Of a stretch of DNA of 64,000 nucleotides, positions 9,451 to 21,013 are shown in pieces. Under the pieces are notes generated by a model, which had not been told where the DNA came from, searched no databases, and saw nothing but the letters and a program-made list of their open reading frames with translations. Made by a program: the position numbers and the translations under genes. How positions within the stretch are numbered: the stretch's first letter is position 1; each line of letters starts with the position of its first letter. Source of the stretch: Flavobacterium microcysteis (GTDB lineage Bacteria; Bacteroidota; Bacteroidia; Flavobacteriales; Flavobacteriaceae); NCBI RefSeq assembly GCF_006385255.1, contig NZ_VFJE01000053.1:186001-250000 (forward strand), given 5' to 3'.

Positions 9451-10734
9451 TTATCTCTTTTCGAAAGGAACAAAATCTCTTAATGGTGATCCAACATATA
9501 CTTGTCTTGGACGACCAATAGGTTCTTTGTTCACACGCATTTCTTTCCATTGAGCAATCCATCCCGGAAGACGACCAATTGCAAAAAGAACCGTAAACAT
9601 ATCTGTTGGGATTCCTAATGCACGGTAGATGATTCCAGAATAGAAATCTACGTTTGGATATAGGTTTCTTGATTTGAAGTATTCATCTTCAAGAGCAGCT
9701 TCTTCTAATTTTTTAGCAATATTCAAGATAGGGTCATTAACCCCTAAAGTAGCTAATACTTCATCAGCTGCTTTTTTGATGATTTTTGCTCTTGGGTCAA
9801 AGTTTTTGTAAACTCTGTGTCCAAAGCCCATCAATCGGAAAGGATCGTTTTTATCTTTTGCTTTTGCCAAATACTTATCAGCATCTCCACCATTCTTTTG
9901 AATTTCTTCAAGCATTTCCAAAACAGCCTGGTTTGCACCTCCGTGAAGTGGACCCCAAAGAGCAGAAACTCCTGCAGAAATAGAAGCAAACAAACCTGCA
10001 TGCGAAGAACCTACCATTCTTACAGTTGATGTCGAGCAGTTTTGTTCGTGATCAGCATGAAGGATAAATAGTTTGTCTAAAGCAGCAACAATAGTTGGAT
10101 CTGGTGTATAAGGTCCTGTTGGCAATTCAAACATCAAGCGCATGAAGTTCTCAACATATCCTTTAGTATTGTCATAATAGTTTAACGGGAAGCCCATGCT
10201 TTTTCTGTATGTCCATGTAGCAATAACAAGGAATTTACCCATTGTTTTGCAAACTGCCTCATACATGTCTTTTTCACTGTCAACATTTACTGATTTTGGG
10301 TTAAATGCTGTAAGTGCGCTTGTCAGGCAAGACAAGACACCCATTGGGTGTGCATTCTTTGGAAAACCGTCAATGATATTTTTCATTTCTTCGTTTACCA
10401 AAGTATATTTTCTAATATCTGTTTCAAATTGCTCCAATTGCTTCGCAGTTGGCAATTCTCCAAAAATCAGAAGGTAAGAAACTTCAAGAAAATCAGCTTT
10501 TTCAGCTAATTCTTCAATTGAATATCCTCTGTAACGCAAAATCCCCTCTTCTCCGTCAAGGAAAGTGATTTCACTTTTACAGGATCCTGAATTTTTATAA
10601 CCCGGATCAAGAGTTATCGCGCCGGTTGCACTGCGTAGTTTGTCGATATCGATTGCAACTTCGTTTTCCGTTCCAACTAGTACTGGAAATTCGTGTCTGT
10701 TGCCATCAATTTCTAATATTGCTGTTTTTGACAT
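9451..10734 (-). CDS. gltA: Citrate synthase
   Basis: This 427-residue enzyme condenses oxaloacetate and acetyl-CoA to citrate as the first step of the TCA cycle. It is a type II citrate synthase of Gram-negative length with an N-terminal beta domain. LHADHEQNCSTSTVR and LWGPLHGGANQAVLEML carry the first active-site His residues, GFGHRVYKNFDPRA is the central CoA/substrate signature, and NVDFYSGIIYRALGIP contains the catalytic Asp. It stands alone between convergent and downstream terminators, so it is likely monocistronic. A -7 element, TATTTTTG, lies upstream. Confidence 0.97.
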   Translation of the reverse strand: MSKTAILEIDGNRHEFPVLVGTENEVAIDIDKLRSATGAITLDPGYKNSGSCKSEITFLDGEEGILRYRGYSIEELAEKADFLEVSYLLIFGELPTAKQLEQFETDIRKYTLVNEEMKNIIDGFPKNAHPMGVLSCLTSALTAFNPKSVNVDSEKDMYEAVCKTMGKFLVIATWTYRKSMGFPLNYYDNTKGYVENFMRLMFELPTGPYTPDPTIVAALDKLFILHADHEQNCSTSTVRMVGSSHAGLFASISAGVSALWGPLHGGANQAVLEMLEEIQKNGGDADKYLAKAKDKNDPFRLMGFGHRVYKNFDPRAKIIKKAADEVLATLGVNDPILNIAKKLEEAALEDEYFKSRNLYPNVDFYSGIIYRALGIPTDMFTVLFAIGRLPGWIAQWKEMRVNKEPIGRPRQVYVGSPLRDFVPFEKR

Positions 10735-10776
10735 AATATTATTGGAAATTATTTAAAATTGAAAAATATAATTTAA

Positions 10777-10807
10777 CAAAAATAGGGAATTCGATAATAA
10801 CTAAAAA
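10777..10807 (-). promoter_or_regulatory. Probable gltA promoter
   Basis: The -7 element TATTTTTG lies at 10784-10777 on the minus strand, with a degenerate -33 TTTTTAG at 10807-10801 (16-bp spacing). The leader would be about 40 nt. Confidence 0.45.
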
Positions 10808-10876
10808 GTAATACGGTAACGATTTCGTTAATATTTCTTTAAATTTTGCAAATCAGACACAAACAAATTCTATTTT

Positions 10877-10909
10877 AAAAAAAAGCCTGCTGATAAATCA
10901 GCAGGCTTT
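10877..10909 (-). terminator. Intrinsic terminator of the LRR protein gene
   Basis: Arms AAAGCCTGCTGA and TCAGCAGGCTTT surround a 4-base loop and are followed, on the minus strand, by eight T residues. It lies 30 bp past the stop of the 10939-13602 gene. Confidence 0.9.
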
Positions 10910-10938
10910 AAAAATTAGTTATTCTTAGGAATTAAACC

Positions 10939-13602
10939 CTAGTTTTTTCTATTGACAATTTTTTCAGTCTTGGCTCCTTCATCCGTAACAATCTTCACGA
11001 AATAAACACCAGCCGCATAACTTGAAAGGTCAAAACTTACCTGATTTTCTTTCAGAAGCTGTGTCATTAATATTCTGCCTTGCGCATCATATAGATATAC
11101 CGTGCGGATTATGCCGTCAGCCTTAATATTAAGCATCTTATTTACCGGGTTCGGATAAATTTTGATTGAATTATCCTGTTCGTTTTCTTTAACAGATAAT
11201 GTTTTGAAAACAGTCGTCACCCTATTGGTCAATACCGGAGTATTATAGTCAAAGTATATCCCTACTCTGCTTGACACAGAACTTTCAGCTGTTAAGTTAT
11301 CTGTTGATTTCAGTTTCAATAAGATATTTCCATGTCCTCCGGAATCCAAATACACATTCTGTAAAATAAATTCTGATAAATTTGCCCTGACTCTGGCTCT
11401 CATCTTATGCGAACTATCTAATATCTGTAGCGATGACACATCATATTCTGCTTCATCAATCTCATTGCGAATTACTATATTTTGAGCCGGAGCATTACCT
11501 GTATTTTCAAAGCGAATCATATAATGAAGGTATTCTCCAATTTCAGAAGGTGGAACAATATCTCCTTCCAAACAACTAATATCATTAGGATCATAAGATC
11601 CTACGACTTTCTGGCGAAGTACAAATGAATTGTCATTTATATTTTCATCGCCCGTTGCAGTAACCAAAGCACTAAAATTCAATATATCGTTAATATTTAC
11701 AGGGTTTCCGTCTGTTGGCCTGTTAATATTCATGGTTACTGTAAAACTGCGAGATTCAAAAGGATGTAAATCCGTGTAATTCCAACTTATTCTGCCTGGA
11801 ATGTGTGAACTTGCCGTCTGGTCAGATGATACAAAACTCATCAAGTTTTGATTATAGAGAAGCGTTACTCCCGAGTTTTGCGAAATTGTCTGATTCCCGT
11901 TATTTTTATATACCACCTTATAAACGGCATTAAAACCAGGTCGAGCCGGAATTACAGGCGCAATAGCGATTTCTATATCGGAATGAACTCCGTTTGGAGT
12001 GATACAAAAATTCTGTGTACTGACGTTATTATCAGCATTTGGGAAATTAACCACTGTGTTAACAGGACTAAAAGAAAAGAACGAAGTATTTTCTGTAGCC
12101 GGTGTTAACGTAAATGCTCCTGCTTGCGTATAAAAAGCATAATTTGCCTGATAATCCGAAAACACCGATGATTCTTCTGTCCCATCATTTATTTTCATCT
12201 TGATAAAAGGCTGTGTCCTGTCGTTAGAATCACAACCATTGCCGTTTGCATCCAGCCTCAATACTCCCATTATGGTATTGTAATTACCACCCGGTGTATA
12301 AGTACAGTATGGAGTAACAGAAACATTCATTCCCTGTCCTGAGAAAAAGCCCTGTAAAAACGTTACTTCATCTTCGTCTGAACAAACATATTCTAAGTTA
12401 GGTGTATTATTGAAATTGAAAGTATACTGAACTTGGGGAAACGATAAACCGTTTTTCAAATTTACAGAAGCAAGTTGCGGATTATTTGCACAAGAAATAA
12501 CTGACGCATAAGGTGAATCGCTCAAATCTAGTGCTGTAATTGCATTATTATCGCAAATAACTGCTATCAAAGTGCCAAGCCCTGCCGTTTCAAGCGTAAC
12601 AATATCATTGTTACTGCAATCTACTTGAACCAAATTTTCTAACCCGGACAAACTCAAAACAGAAAGCTGGTTATAACTACACATCAAGGTGTTCAGCAAT
12701 GACAGGTTGGAAACATTCAAAATTGTCAGCTGATTTGCACTACATTCTACCTCCACAAGATTGTTGTTTCCAGAAAAATCCAGATCCGACAACATATTGC
12801 TATGACAACTCAAATGAGTCAGTCGCGGAAATGTTAAAAGATTTAAAGATGTCATCCCTACTGCATTGCACGATAATTCCTTAAGTGACACCAAGGAAGA
12901 AATATTCAGCGATGCGAGTCCGACATTATAGGAATAGTCAATCTTTTCTAAATTTCCAAGTGAGGATAAATTCAAAGAAGAAATTTGGTTTACACTACAG
13001 TCTAATGATCTTAAATTCACTAATCCGCTAAGGTTTAAACTTGATATATTTGAAATACTACAATCCAGTTCAATAAGGCTTACAAGAGGTGATGCGTCTA
13101 ATGTTGTTATACTATTTCGCCCACATTTCAGTACTTTCAATGCAATTAATCCGCTTAGGTCTAAAGAAGTCAATTGACCTGCCATATACCTGCAATCCAG
13201 ATATGATAAATTCGTTAGTCCATTCAGATTCAGCGAAGAGATTAGGTTATCAGAACATTCAACAGATTCTAGATAAAAATTACTTGAAAGATTAAGATCC
13301 TCTATTGAGTTTTGATAACATTTAAGAACTTTCAGGTTCGAAAATCCTTGAATTCCCTGGAGAGAATGAATCCTTGAAGAAGAAACATCCAACTCTACTA
13401 CACGGATGGCTTCACTGACTTGGATTTCACCGTCCAGATTGGCATCAATTCTAAAAAAAGCGCCATTTGCGTCTTTTGCTATTCGATTAAAAGTGTCGGC
13501 TGCCAGTAATTTATTTTTAAAAAATGGGTCAAAGATATCCACGTTCTGCGCATAGCCGAATCCGCATAGTAGCAACAGCCCATAAAGTAGTACTCTTTTC
13601 AT
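10939..13602 (-). CDS. Secreted leucine-rich-repeat protein with T9SS sorting domain
   Basis: An 887-residue surface or secreted protein. It has a signal peptide (LLLLCGFGYAQ), then an acidic DANLDGEIQVSEA segment near residue 55 that resembles an EF-hand or dockerin loop. A run of about fifteen leucine-rich repeats of the ~21-residue type (SLNLSGLxNLxxLDCSxN) covers residues 65-420. A DUF11-like beta-sandwich region with SYDPNDISCLEGDIVPPSE follows near residues 650-780. The C-terminal 75 residues (KIYPNPVNKMLNIKA to KTEKIVNRKN) are a type A sorting domain for the type IX secretion system. LRRs of this kind bind proteins, so adhesion is a reasonable guess. The gene is monocistronic. Confidence 0.88.
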   Translation of the reverse strand: MKRVLLYGLLLLCGFGYAQNVDIFDPFFKNKLLAADTFNRIAKDANGAFFRIDANLDGEIQVSEAIRVVELDVSSSRIHSLQGIQGFSNLKVLKCYQNSIEDLNLSSNFYLESVECSDNLISSLNLNGLTNLSYLDCRYMAGQLTSLDLSGLIALKVLKCGRNSITTLDASPLVSLIELDCSISNISSLNLSGLVNLRSLDCSVNQISSLNLSSLGNLEKIDYSYNVGLASLNISSLVSLKELSCNAVGMTSLNLLTFPRLTHLSCHSNMLSDLDFSGNNNLVEVECSANQLTILNVSNLSLLNTLMCSYNQLSVLSLSGLENLVQVDCSNNDIVTLETAGLGTLIAVICDNNAITALDLSDSPYASVISCANNPQLASVNLKNGLSFPQVQYTFNFNNTPNLEYVCSDEDEVTFLQGFFSGQGMNVSVTPYCTYTPGGNYNTIMGVLRLDANGNGCDSNDRTQPFIKMKINDGTEESSVFSDYQANYAFYTQAGAFTLTPATENTSFFSFSPVNTVVNFPNADNNVSTQNFCITPNGVHSDIEIAIAPVIPARPGFNAVYKVVYKNNGNQTISQNSGVTLLYNQNLMSFVSSDQTASSHIPGRISWNYTDLHPFESRSFTVTMNINRPTDGNPVNINDILNFSALVTATGDENINDNSFVLRQKVVGSYDPNDISCLEGDIVPPSEIGEYLHYMIRFENTGNAPAQNIVIRNEIDEAEYDVSSLQILDSSHKMRARVRANLSEFILQNVYLDSGGHGNILLKLKSTDNLTAESSVSSRVGIYFDYNTPVLTNRVTTVFKTLSVKENEQDNSIKIYPNPVNKMLNIKADGIIRTVYLYDAQGRILMTQLLKENQVSFDLSSYAAGVYFVKIVTDEGAKTEKIVNRKN

Positions 13603-13631
13603 ATAACCATCATTTTTTACATAGTAACCTC

Positions 13632-13639
13632 CAAATATA
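13632..13639 (-). promoter_or_regulatory. -7 element of the LRR protein gene
   Basis: TATATTTG on the minus strand, 29 bp before the ATG at 13602, matches TAnnTTTG. No good -33 is seen at 17-23 bp. Confidence 0.45.
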
Positions 13640-13700
13640 ACAAAGTAGTAGGCAAAAAAAAGAAATTATTTAGAATTTTAGCATTTTGGGCTAGAATTCG

Positions 13701-14462
13701 CTATATCATTTTCAGCAATTCATGCAGTCTTTCTTTTTTTCTTTGCGATATCGGAAGCTTGCTATTATCAGTCATAATAACATAACCTCCGTCTTTTTTA
13801 ATGTAGGATTTGAGGCAGGAAAGATTGATCAGATGGGATTGATGGATTCTTTCGAAACCATGCTCTGCCAATAATTCTTCGTATTCTTTTAATGTTTTTG
13901 AGATTAAGATTGGCTTGCCGTTCTTAATATAAAATTTGGTATAATTATCTTCTGATTCGCATCGGATAATATCGCTAACTTCCAGCAAATGGATTCCATC
14001 AGAAGTAGAAAGTGCTATTCTTTTAAAATTATCGACCTTCTTTCTGATATTTTCCAAAAGCAGGTCGATATGTGCATAATTATCATTTTTTTCTAAAGTG
14101 CTCTTGATTTTTTCGATAACCTTTTCCAATTCTTCCGGATCTACAGGTTTTAAAAGAAAATCCAAAGCACTGAATCGGAATGCCTTGATGGCATATTCTT
14201 CATGAGCCGTTATAAAAACAATATGTGAGGATGATTTTCCATTTTTTTGGGCCAGATTTTCCAGAATGTCAAAACCGGTACCGTCCGTTAGCTGTATATC
14301 CAAAAAAACGACCTGTGGCTTAAGGCTGTCCATAACCTTGATTCCTGTTTTCACACTATCTGCTTCTCCCAAAATCTTAATTTCAGGCGCATATCGATTC
14401 AGCAGACTTTTCATCCCATTCCTCAAGTTGCTGTCGTCATCAATCAATACTGCTGTAATCAT
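13701..14462 (-). CDS. LytTR family response regulator
   Basis: A 253-residue transcription regulator. The N-terminal receiver domain has the acidic patch DDD at 8-10, the phosphoacceptor Asp55 in VVFLDIQL, the conserved Thr in FITAHEEYA and Lys in FLLKPVD. Residues ~150-253 form a LytTR DNA-binding domain (DIIRCESEDNYTKFYI, FERIHQSHLINL). It lies 4 bp after the sensor kinase gene, so the two form a two-component operon. Targets are unknown. The LRR protein gene follows immediately on the same strand and is one candidate. Confidence 0.92.
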   Translation of the reverse strand: MITAVLIDDDSNLRNGMKSLLNRYAPEIKILGEADSVKTGIKVMDSLKPQVVFLDIQLTDGTGFDILENLAQKNGKSSSHIVFITAHEEYAIKAFRFSALDFLLKPVDPEELEKVIEKIKSTLEKNDNYAHIDLLLENIRKKVDNFKRIALSTSDGIHLLEVSDIIRCESEDNYTKFYIKNGKPILISKTLKEYEELLAEHGFERIHQSHLINLSCLKSYIKKDGGYVIMTDNSKLPISQRKKERLHELLKMI

Positions 14463-14466
14463 AATT

Positions 14467-16446
14467 TTATTTGATATATTGTATTGGAAGGTATAGAATT
14501 ACTTCCGTTCCTATAGGCTTCCCATTTTCGTCTTTTAGTTCCTTAATTTCTACTTTTGATGTTTTTGAGGTAACTGTCCCCATCATTTCAAGTCGCTTGC
14601 GTGTTATGTCCAAGGCCATCGATTTATGAATTGAAACCGAAGCTGCTTTTAGCTCTTGCGATTTTTCAAAACCAATTCCATTATCGACAATCATACATAT
14701 CAGGCTATCTTCTTTTAATGAGAAATCAATATCAATTTTTCCGACTTCTTTTTTAGGAATCAAACCGTGGATAATCGCATTTTCTACAAAAGGTTGCAAT
14801 AAAAGCGGCGGCAAAGCTATATCGTCTTCTATCTGGTCACTTTTGGTGATGCTGAAATTAAACATTTTATCGGAACGAAGCTGCTCCAACTCCAAATAAT
14901 TTTGCAGGCTTTCAATTTCTTTATCAATTGGGATAAGCGACTCTTTAGAATATTCCAGCGTAAGCCTCATCAATTTTGAAAATTTAGACAGGTATTTTAT
15001 AGCTGAATCTGTACCATTTTGCACAATAAAACTTGAAATTGATCCCAGGCAATTGAATACAAAATGCGGGTTCATTTGGAGATGCAGTGCTTTTTGCTCA
15101 TATTCTGCCAGTTCTTTCTGCAGGGTCAATGTCTTTTTAAGCTGTGTCCTGTTGTAAATAAGAAAGATTATCCCGAAAACCAAGATTACAAACAAAGCTC
15201 CGAAAATGGTCTGCAACTGGTATCGTTTATTTTGTTCTCTATAAAGCAGCTCTCTTTTTTCATGGGCTTCCTGTTGTATTGTCTGCTTTTTTTCGAAATC
15301 AAAATTCATTTCAGCCTGCACGCTTTTCCTGATGTTTTCGTGACTGATTAAACTGTCTCTTGCAACATTATAATACCTATAATGCTGTAAAGCCAAGTCC
15401 AGCTTATTTTGTTTTTCATAAATTGAGCTGATGAGTTTTTCAGAATTCATGACCTGCTCCAATACATCCAGCTCTTTTGCAAGTTTCAAAGCGTTGGTAG
15501 CATTATCCAAAGCTTCTTCGTATTTCTTTTGGCTGAAATAAAAATTACCCAGATGGGAATAGGTATCAGAGATTCCGAATTTATCATCTATAGAATTGAA
15601 CTGAACAATAGCTTTTTTCCAGCTTTCGAGTGCTTCAGACGAGTTACCTGTTTGCCAATAATAAGACCCTAAATTATTATACAGCTCACCAAGGCCTCTG
15701 GCATCGCTGCTTTTGGCAAATGTATTTTTGGACTTCGTATAATATTCTAAAGCTTTAGGATAGTTTTTCTGCCTCAAATAAATATTACCGATGTTGGTAG
15801 TAGTGATTCCTACCGTCATATCGCCTGTCTTTTCCTGAAGTTTTTGAGCTTTGATAAAATAGTCCAATGCTTTAAAATCTTCTTTTATGGCTTGATATAC
15901 AATTCCGATATTGTTATAAATACGTGCTGTCCTGGCCTGATCTTTCATCTCCTCATAAATCTTGACTGCTTTCAGATGATATTGCAGGGCTTTTGCATAG
16001 TTGCTTTGTTCTGAAAAAACAATCCCTATGCTACCGTAAGAACGTGCCAAGCCTTTTTTAATTTCAGAACTATTTTTGAGGTCGGTTATAAGATCGGCTT
16101 CAAAGATTTCCTGTGCATTTGAGAAATTATCCAGTGCCAACGGATAGTTTCCGAGAATCACATTTACGTTTCCTAAATTGAGGTACGAGTTTCCTTCTTC
16201 GATGCGATGCTTTATTTTTTTGGAGAGTTCCAGTGCCTTGTTTGCATAATCACGCATTTGTTTTGGGTCACTGGACATGTATTCTGATGCTATTGCATTC
16301 AGCAATTCGGCTTTATCAATATCGTTTTTCGAATGATTCAAAACGTTTTTCAAACTGTCAATAGTCTTCTCCTGCGAATAGGAAAGGACGCAAAACAGCA
16401 TAAAAAAGCAGATCACAAGGGATTTCATACTCATTCTAAAAAACAT
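14467..16446 (-). CDS. TPR-containing sensor histidine kinase (LytS/His_kinase type)
   Basis: A 659-residue membrane kinase. It has a signal peptide (VICFFMLFCVLSYSQ), then about eight tetratricopeptide repeats in the periplasmic region (residues ~45-360, for example LGNVNVILGNYPLALDNF). A coiled segment and one membrane helix (413-431) follow. The cytosolic kinase has the phosphoacceptor His461 in LQMNPHFVFNCLGSI, then the HATPase region with ENAIIHGLIPK and DNGIGF. The arrangement is the His_kinase family paired with LytTR regulators in Bacteroidetes. Starts at 16434 and 16428 are also possible; the latter gives a cleaner signal peptide. The sensed signal is unknown. Confidence 0.9.
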   Translation of the reverse strand: MFFRMSMKSLVICFFMLFCVLSYSQEKTIDSLKNVLNHSKNDIDKAELLNAIASEYMSSDPKQMRDYANKALELSKKIKHRIEEGNSYLNLGNVNVILGNYPLALDNFSNAQEIFEADLITDLKNSSEIKKGLARSYGSIGIVFSEQSNYAKALQYHLKAVKIYEEMKDQARTARIYNNIGIVYQAIKEDFKALDYFIKAQKLQEKTGDMTVGITTTNIGNIYLRQKNYPKALEYYTKSKNTFAKSSDARGLGELYNNLGSYYWQTGNSSEALESWKKAIVQFNSIDDKFGISDTYSHLGNFYFSQKKYEEALDNATNALKLAKELDVLEQVMNSEKLISSIYEKQNKLDLALQHYRYYNVARDSLISHENIRKSVQAEMNFDFEKKQTIQQEAHEKRELLYREQNKRYQLQTIFGALFVILVFGIIFLIYNRTQLKKTLTLQKELAEYEQKALHLQMNPHFVFNCLGSISSFIVQNGTDSAIKYLSKFSKLMRLTLEYSKESLIPIDKEIESLQNYLELEQLRSDKMFNFSITKSDQIEDDIALPPLLLQPFVENAIIHGLIPKKEVGKIDIDFSLKEDSLICMIVDNGIGFEKSQELKAASVSIHKSMALDITRKRLEMMGTVTSKTSKVEIKELKDENGKPIGTEVILYLPIQYIK

Positions 16447-16493
16447 TTTATCTCTTAATACTTTGGCATGTCTGTTTAAGACACGCTAACTAA

Positions 16494-16528
16494 CAAAAAT
16501 AACATTCTATTTCCCGAATATAGGCAAA
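16494..16528 (-). promoter_or_regulatory. Promoter of the two-component operon
   Basis: On the minus strand, TTTG at 16528-16525 is followed after 23 bp by TATTTTTG at 16501-16494. The spacing is at the long end of the accepted range. Confidence 0.45.
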
Positions 16529-16567
16529 ACTTAGAATTTGACGGTTTTAAATTAGAATTTGATTAAT

Positions 16568-16603
16568 AAAAAAACCCTTCTGGAATTTAGATCCAAAAGG
16601 GTT
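16568..16603 (-). terminator. Intrinsic terminator of eno
   Basis: Arms AACCCTTCTGGA and TCCAAAAGGGTT pair with one mismatch around 7 bases. On the minus strand they are followed by seven T residues, 25 bp past the eno stop. Confidence 0.85.
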
Positions 16604-16627
16604 AATAATTATTTAAAGATAATTAAA

Positions 16628-18031
<1,404 letters not shown>

Positions 18032-18221
18032 TTAGCATTGCTATTATTTCTTCCGTCTCTTTCCTAAAACAAAAGTTACAAATTGATTTTTCACAACCGT
18101 AGTAAATATTTTCCTAACAAAATAATATTTTTCAAAAAAATATTAAATTTTATAACATATAATATATATTTTTTAGATTAAATGTTATAATTTAGTTTTA
18201 TAAACAAACAACTAGCGAATT

Positions 18222-20966
18222 ATGAAGAAAATTTTACTTTTTTGTGTATTATCTGTTTTCTATTTTGAGGCAAATGCACAGGCCCCCATTAATGATGATT
18301 GTAGCAATGCAATTTCACTAAGCGTTAATATGGATGTATCCTGCACTTTAAAGACCGCAGGGACATTAGAAGGCGCAACAAATTCCGGAGTTCCAACTGC
18401 TACCGGAACAGCTGACGATGATGTATGGTATAGCTTTACTGCTACAGCCACCTCACACAGAATCAAGCTAGTTGACATTAGTAATGATACCGATTTGGTT
18501 CATGAGGTCATGGACGGTAACTGCAATTCATTAACCTTACTAAGTTCCAGCAATCCCAACTCAAGTTTTGTGACTGGCTTGACGGTAGGCTCGACTTATC
18601 TCATAAGGGTATTCAGCCATAATAGCGGTACATCAGAACCGACAACATTTAGCATTTGTGTGAGCGTTGCGCCTGCATCGCCAATAAATGACGACTGCAA
18701 CAACGCTATAGCGGTTCCGGTAAACATAGACAATTCCTGTACTTTAAAAACAGCAGGAACATTAGTCAGTGCTACCAATTCAAATGAGAGCGAACCCAGC
18801 ATAGGCAATGCTGACGATGACGTTTGGTATACTTTTACAGCCACCGCTAATTCACACAGAATAAGGCTGCTCAACATTGAGGGTGATATAACCAATCTTG
18901 TATATGAAGTATTTGAAGGAAGTTGTGGAAACCAGCTTATAAGTCTTTACATAAGCGATCCGGAATCGAATGTTATTTCCGGTCTTACTATTGGCAGCAC
19001 CTATTATTTAAGGGTATTTAGTTATGAATCCGTCGCACCAGAATCCACAACCTTTGATCTTTGCATCAGTATGCCTTCGCCTGCTCCGGTTAATGATGAA
19101 TGTGCCAACGCTATAACTTTGGCAGTAAACCAGGATCAATCCTGCACCGCAACAATATCAGGAACATTGGTTGGCGCAACAAACTCTGGTCATAATACCC
19201 AGATGGGAACAGCAGATGATGATGTGTGGTATACATTTGTGGCAACGGCTACGGCACATAAAATAAGAATAAACAATGTTGAAGGCGACCTGACAGAATT
19301 GGTACTCGAAGTACTTGATGGCAATTGCGAAACACCTGCCATTATAAATTCAACTCTTTTAAATTACAGTGACATTAGAGGATTAACCATTGGCAACACA
19401 TATTTCATAAGGGTCTTTTCCTATGAAAGCAATCATGCTTCTGAATCAACAACTTTTACTGTTTGCGTAACATCATTTCCTCCACCACCGGCTAACGACG
19501 AATGTTCTGGCGCTGTCGCTCTAACCGTAAACCCTGACCTTAGCTGTTCCTCAAGAACTTCAGGAACAGTTGTAAGTGCTACTAATTCAGGCGTTGCAAC
19601 TGTTACAGGAACTGCAGACGATGACGTATGGTACAGCTTTGTAGCAACAGCAACATCACACAAAATAAGCATAATTAAGGAAGGTGTTGATTTCGATTTG
19701 GTACACGAAGTAATGGAGGGTACCTGCGGTTCGTTGGTAACTTTAAGTTCTATCAATTTCAATTCGAGCATTATTAGCGGACTTACAGTGGGCACTACCT
19801 ACTACATAAGAGTATTCAGTTATGGTTCCTATCCTCAGGAATCTACCTCGTTTGATATCTGCATTGGCATTGTGCCCCCTCCTCCTGCAAATGATGACTG
19901 TACGGGAGCAATTGCCCTCACTATAAACACTGATGCCTCTTGCAATATAATAACAGTAGCAACAATAGCCGGCGCTACAGACTCCGGAATTCCAACCCCT
20001 ACAGGAAGTCCCGATGATGATGTATGGTATACTTTTGTGGCTCCGGCGAGTTCACTAAGGATAGACATCTATAATTTGGAAGGCGATCAAACCTATCTTG
20101 TCTGGGAGGTATTAGAAGGAACATACGGCACACAATTAGAAAGGCATATAGAGAATAATCCCGATTCTAATATTATGAATGGGCTGACAGTTGGCAACAC
20201 CTATTATCTAAGGGCATACAGCTACTATAGCGACCAAATCTTCTCAACTACTTTTGATATTTGTGTGGCAACCTTGCCTCCACCACCTGCCAACGACGAA
20301 TGTGTTAATGCCATAACCCTGACTCCTGCTATAACCTTTGCCGACGGGGCCGTCAATTCAAATGTAGCAGGTGCAACATATTCTCCTGAAACAATACCTG
20401 AATCAGGATGCGGCGGTGCCGGTTCTGATGTTTGGTTTAAGACTGTTATTCCGGCAGACGGCAATTTAATTATCGAAACAGGGGATCCTACCAATTCAGA
20501 AAATATCGGTTTTGATTCCTTTATAACAATATATTCAGGCATCTGTGACACTTTAGAATTCATTGAATGCAATGATCAAGGCGATTCAGTGGGGTGGGGA
20601 TATTCAAAAATCAACTTAACCGGAAGGACTGCGGGAGAAACAGTATATATTAGGGTTTGGGAGTATGTTAACAACCAATATGCACAATTCTCCATTTCTG
20701 CCTGGAGCCCTACATTAGGCATAACTACTTTTAATAAAGCCAATTTTAAAGCCTATCCGAACCCTGTTAAGGATATGCTCAACGTGTCTTATATCCAGAA
20801 CATTTCGGATGTGAACATTTTTAATTTATTGGGACAGAATGTGGCTTCCAAAACAATCAATGAAACATCTGGTCAAATCGATATGTCCGGCTTACCATCC
20901 GGATCTTATTTAGTAAAAATAACTGCCGAAGGGCAAACTAAAACCATCAAGGTGGTTAAGCAATAA
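18222..20966 (+). CDS. Giant T9SS surface protein with six beta-sandwich modules
   Basis: A 914-residue secreted protein. After a signal peptide (FEANAQA) come five modules of about 130 residues, each starting ND[DE]C, then a conserved SC, a GTADDDVWYSF block, a C in the middle and a final RVFS...TTFxIC. The DDDVWYSF and YxIRV pattern resembles pre-peptidase C-terminal (PPC) domains. A sixth, divergent module (from PANDECVNAITL) carries a VWFKTVIPADGNL block. The last ~75 residues (FKAYPNPVKDMLNV to KTIKVVKQ) are a type A T9SS sorting domain. In module five the mid-module Cys is replaced by Tyr (EGTYGT). No catalytic residues are visible. An adhesive or structural role is inferred. It is paralogous to the next gene. 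Confidence 0.88.
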   Translation: MKKILLFCVLSVFYFEANAQAPINDDCSNAISLSVNMDVSCTLKTAGTLEGATNSGVPTATGTADDDVWYSFTATATSHRIKLVDISNDTDLVHEVMDGNCNSLTLLSSSNPNSSFVTGLTVGSTYLIRVFSHNSGTSEPTTFSICVSVAPASPINDDCNNAIAVPVNIDNSCTLKTAGTLVSATNSNESEPSIGNADDDVWYTFTATANSHRIRLLNIEGDITNLVYEVFEGSCGNQLISLYISDPESNVISGLTIGSTYYLRVFSYESVAPESTTFDLCISMPSPAPVNDECANAITLAVNQDQSCTATISGTLVGATNSGHNTQMGTADDDVWYTFVATATAHKIRINNVEGDLTELVLEVLDGNCETPAIINSTLLNYSDIRGLTIGNTYFIRVFSYESNHASESTTFTVCVTSFPPPPANDECSGAVALTVNPDLSCSSRTSGTVVSATNSGVATVTGTADDDVWYSFVATATSHKISIIKEGVDFDLVHEVMEGTCGSLVTLSSINFNSSIISGLTVGTTYYIRVFSYGSYPQESTSFDICIGIVPPPPANDDCTGAIALTINTDASCNIITVATIAGATDSGIPTPTGSPDDDVWYTFVAPASSLRIDIYNLEGDQTYLVWEVLEGTYGTQLERHIENNPDSNIMNGLTVGNTYYLRAYSYYSDQIFSTTFDICVATLPPPPANDECVNAITLTPAITFADGAVNSNVAGATYSPETIPESGCGGAGSDVWFKTVIPADGNLIIETGDPTNSENIGFDSFITIYSGICDTLEFIECNDQGDSVGWGYSKINLTGRTAGETVYIRVWEYVNNQYAQFSISAWSPTLGITTFNKANFKAYPNPVKDMLNVSYIQNISDVNIFNLLGQNVASKTINETSGQIDMSGLPSGSYLVKITAEGQTKTIKVVKQ
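18291..20280 (+). repeat. Five tandem ~400-bp coding modules
   Basis: Imperfect direct repeats of about 400 bp, each beginning at an ND[DE]C codon block, inside the first giant T9SS gene. The nucleotide identity between copies is only moderate outside the DDDVWY core. Confidence 0.85.
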
Positions 20967-20981
20967 TTGGAAATCTCTTAC

Positions 20982-21013
20982 ATAAAAGAGCCGCTTTGGA
21001 GTGGCTCTTTTAT
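20982..21013 (+). terminator. Intrinsic terminator after the first giant T9SS gene
   Basis: Arms ATAAAAGAGCCGCT and AGTGGCTCTTTTAT around a 4-base loop, with one imperfect pair. It closely resembles the hairpin after the paralogous gene at 24786. The remaining gap to 21229 shows no gene. Confidence 0.85.
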
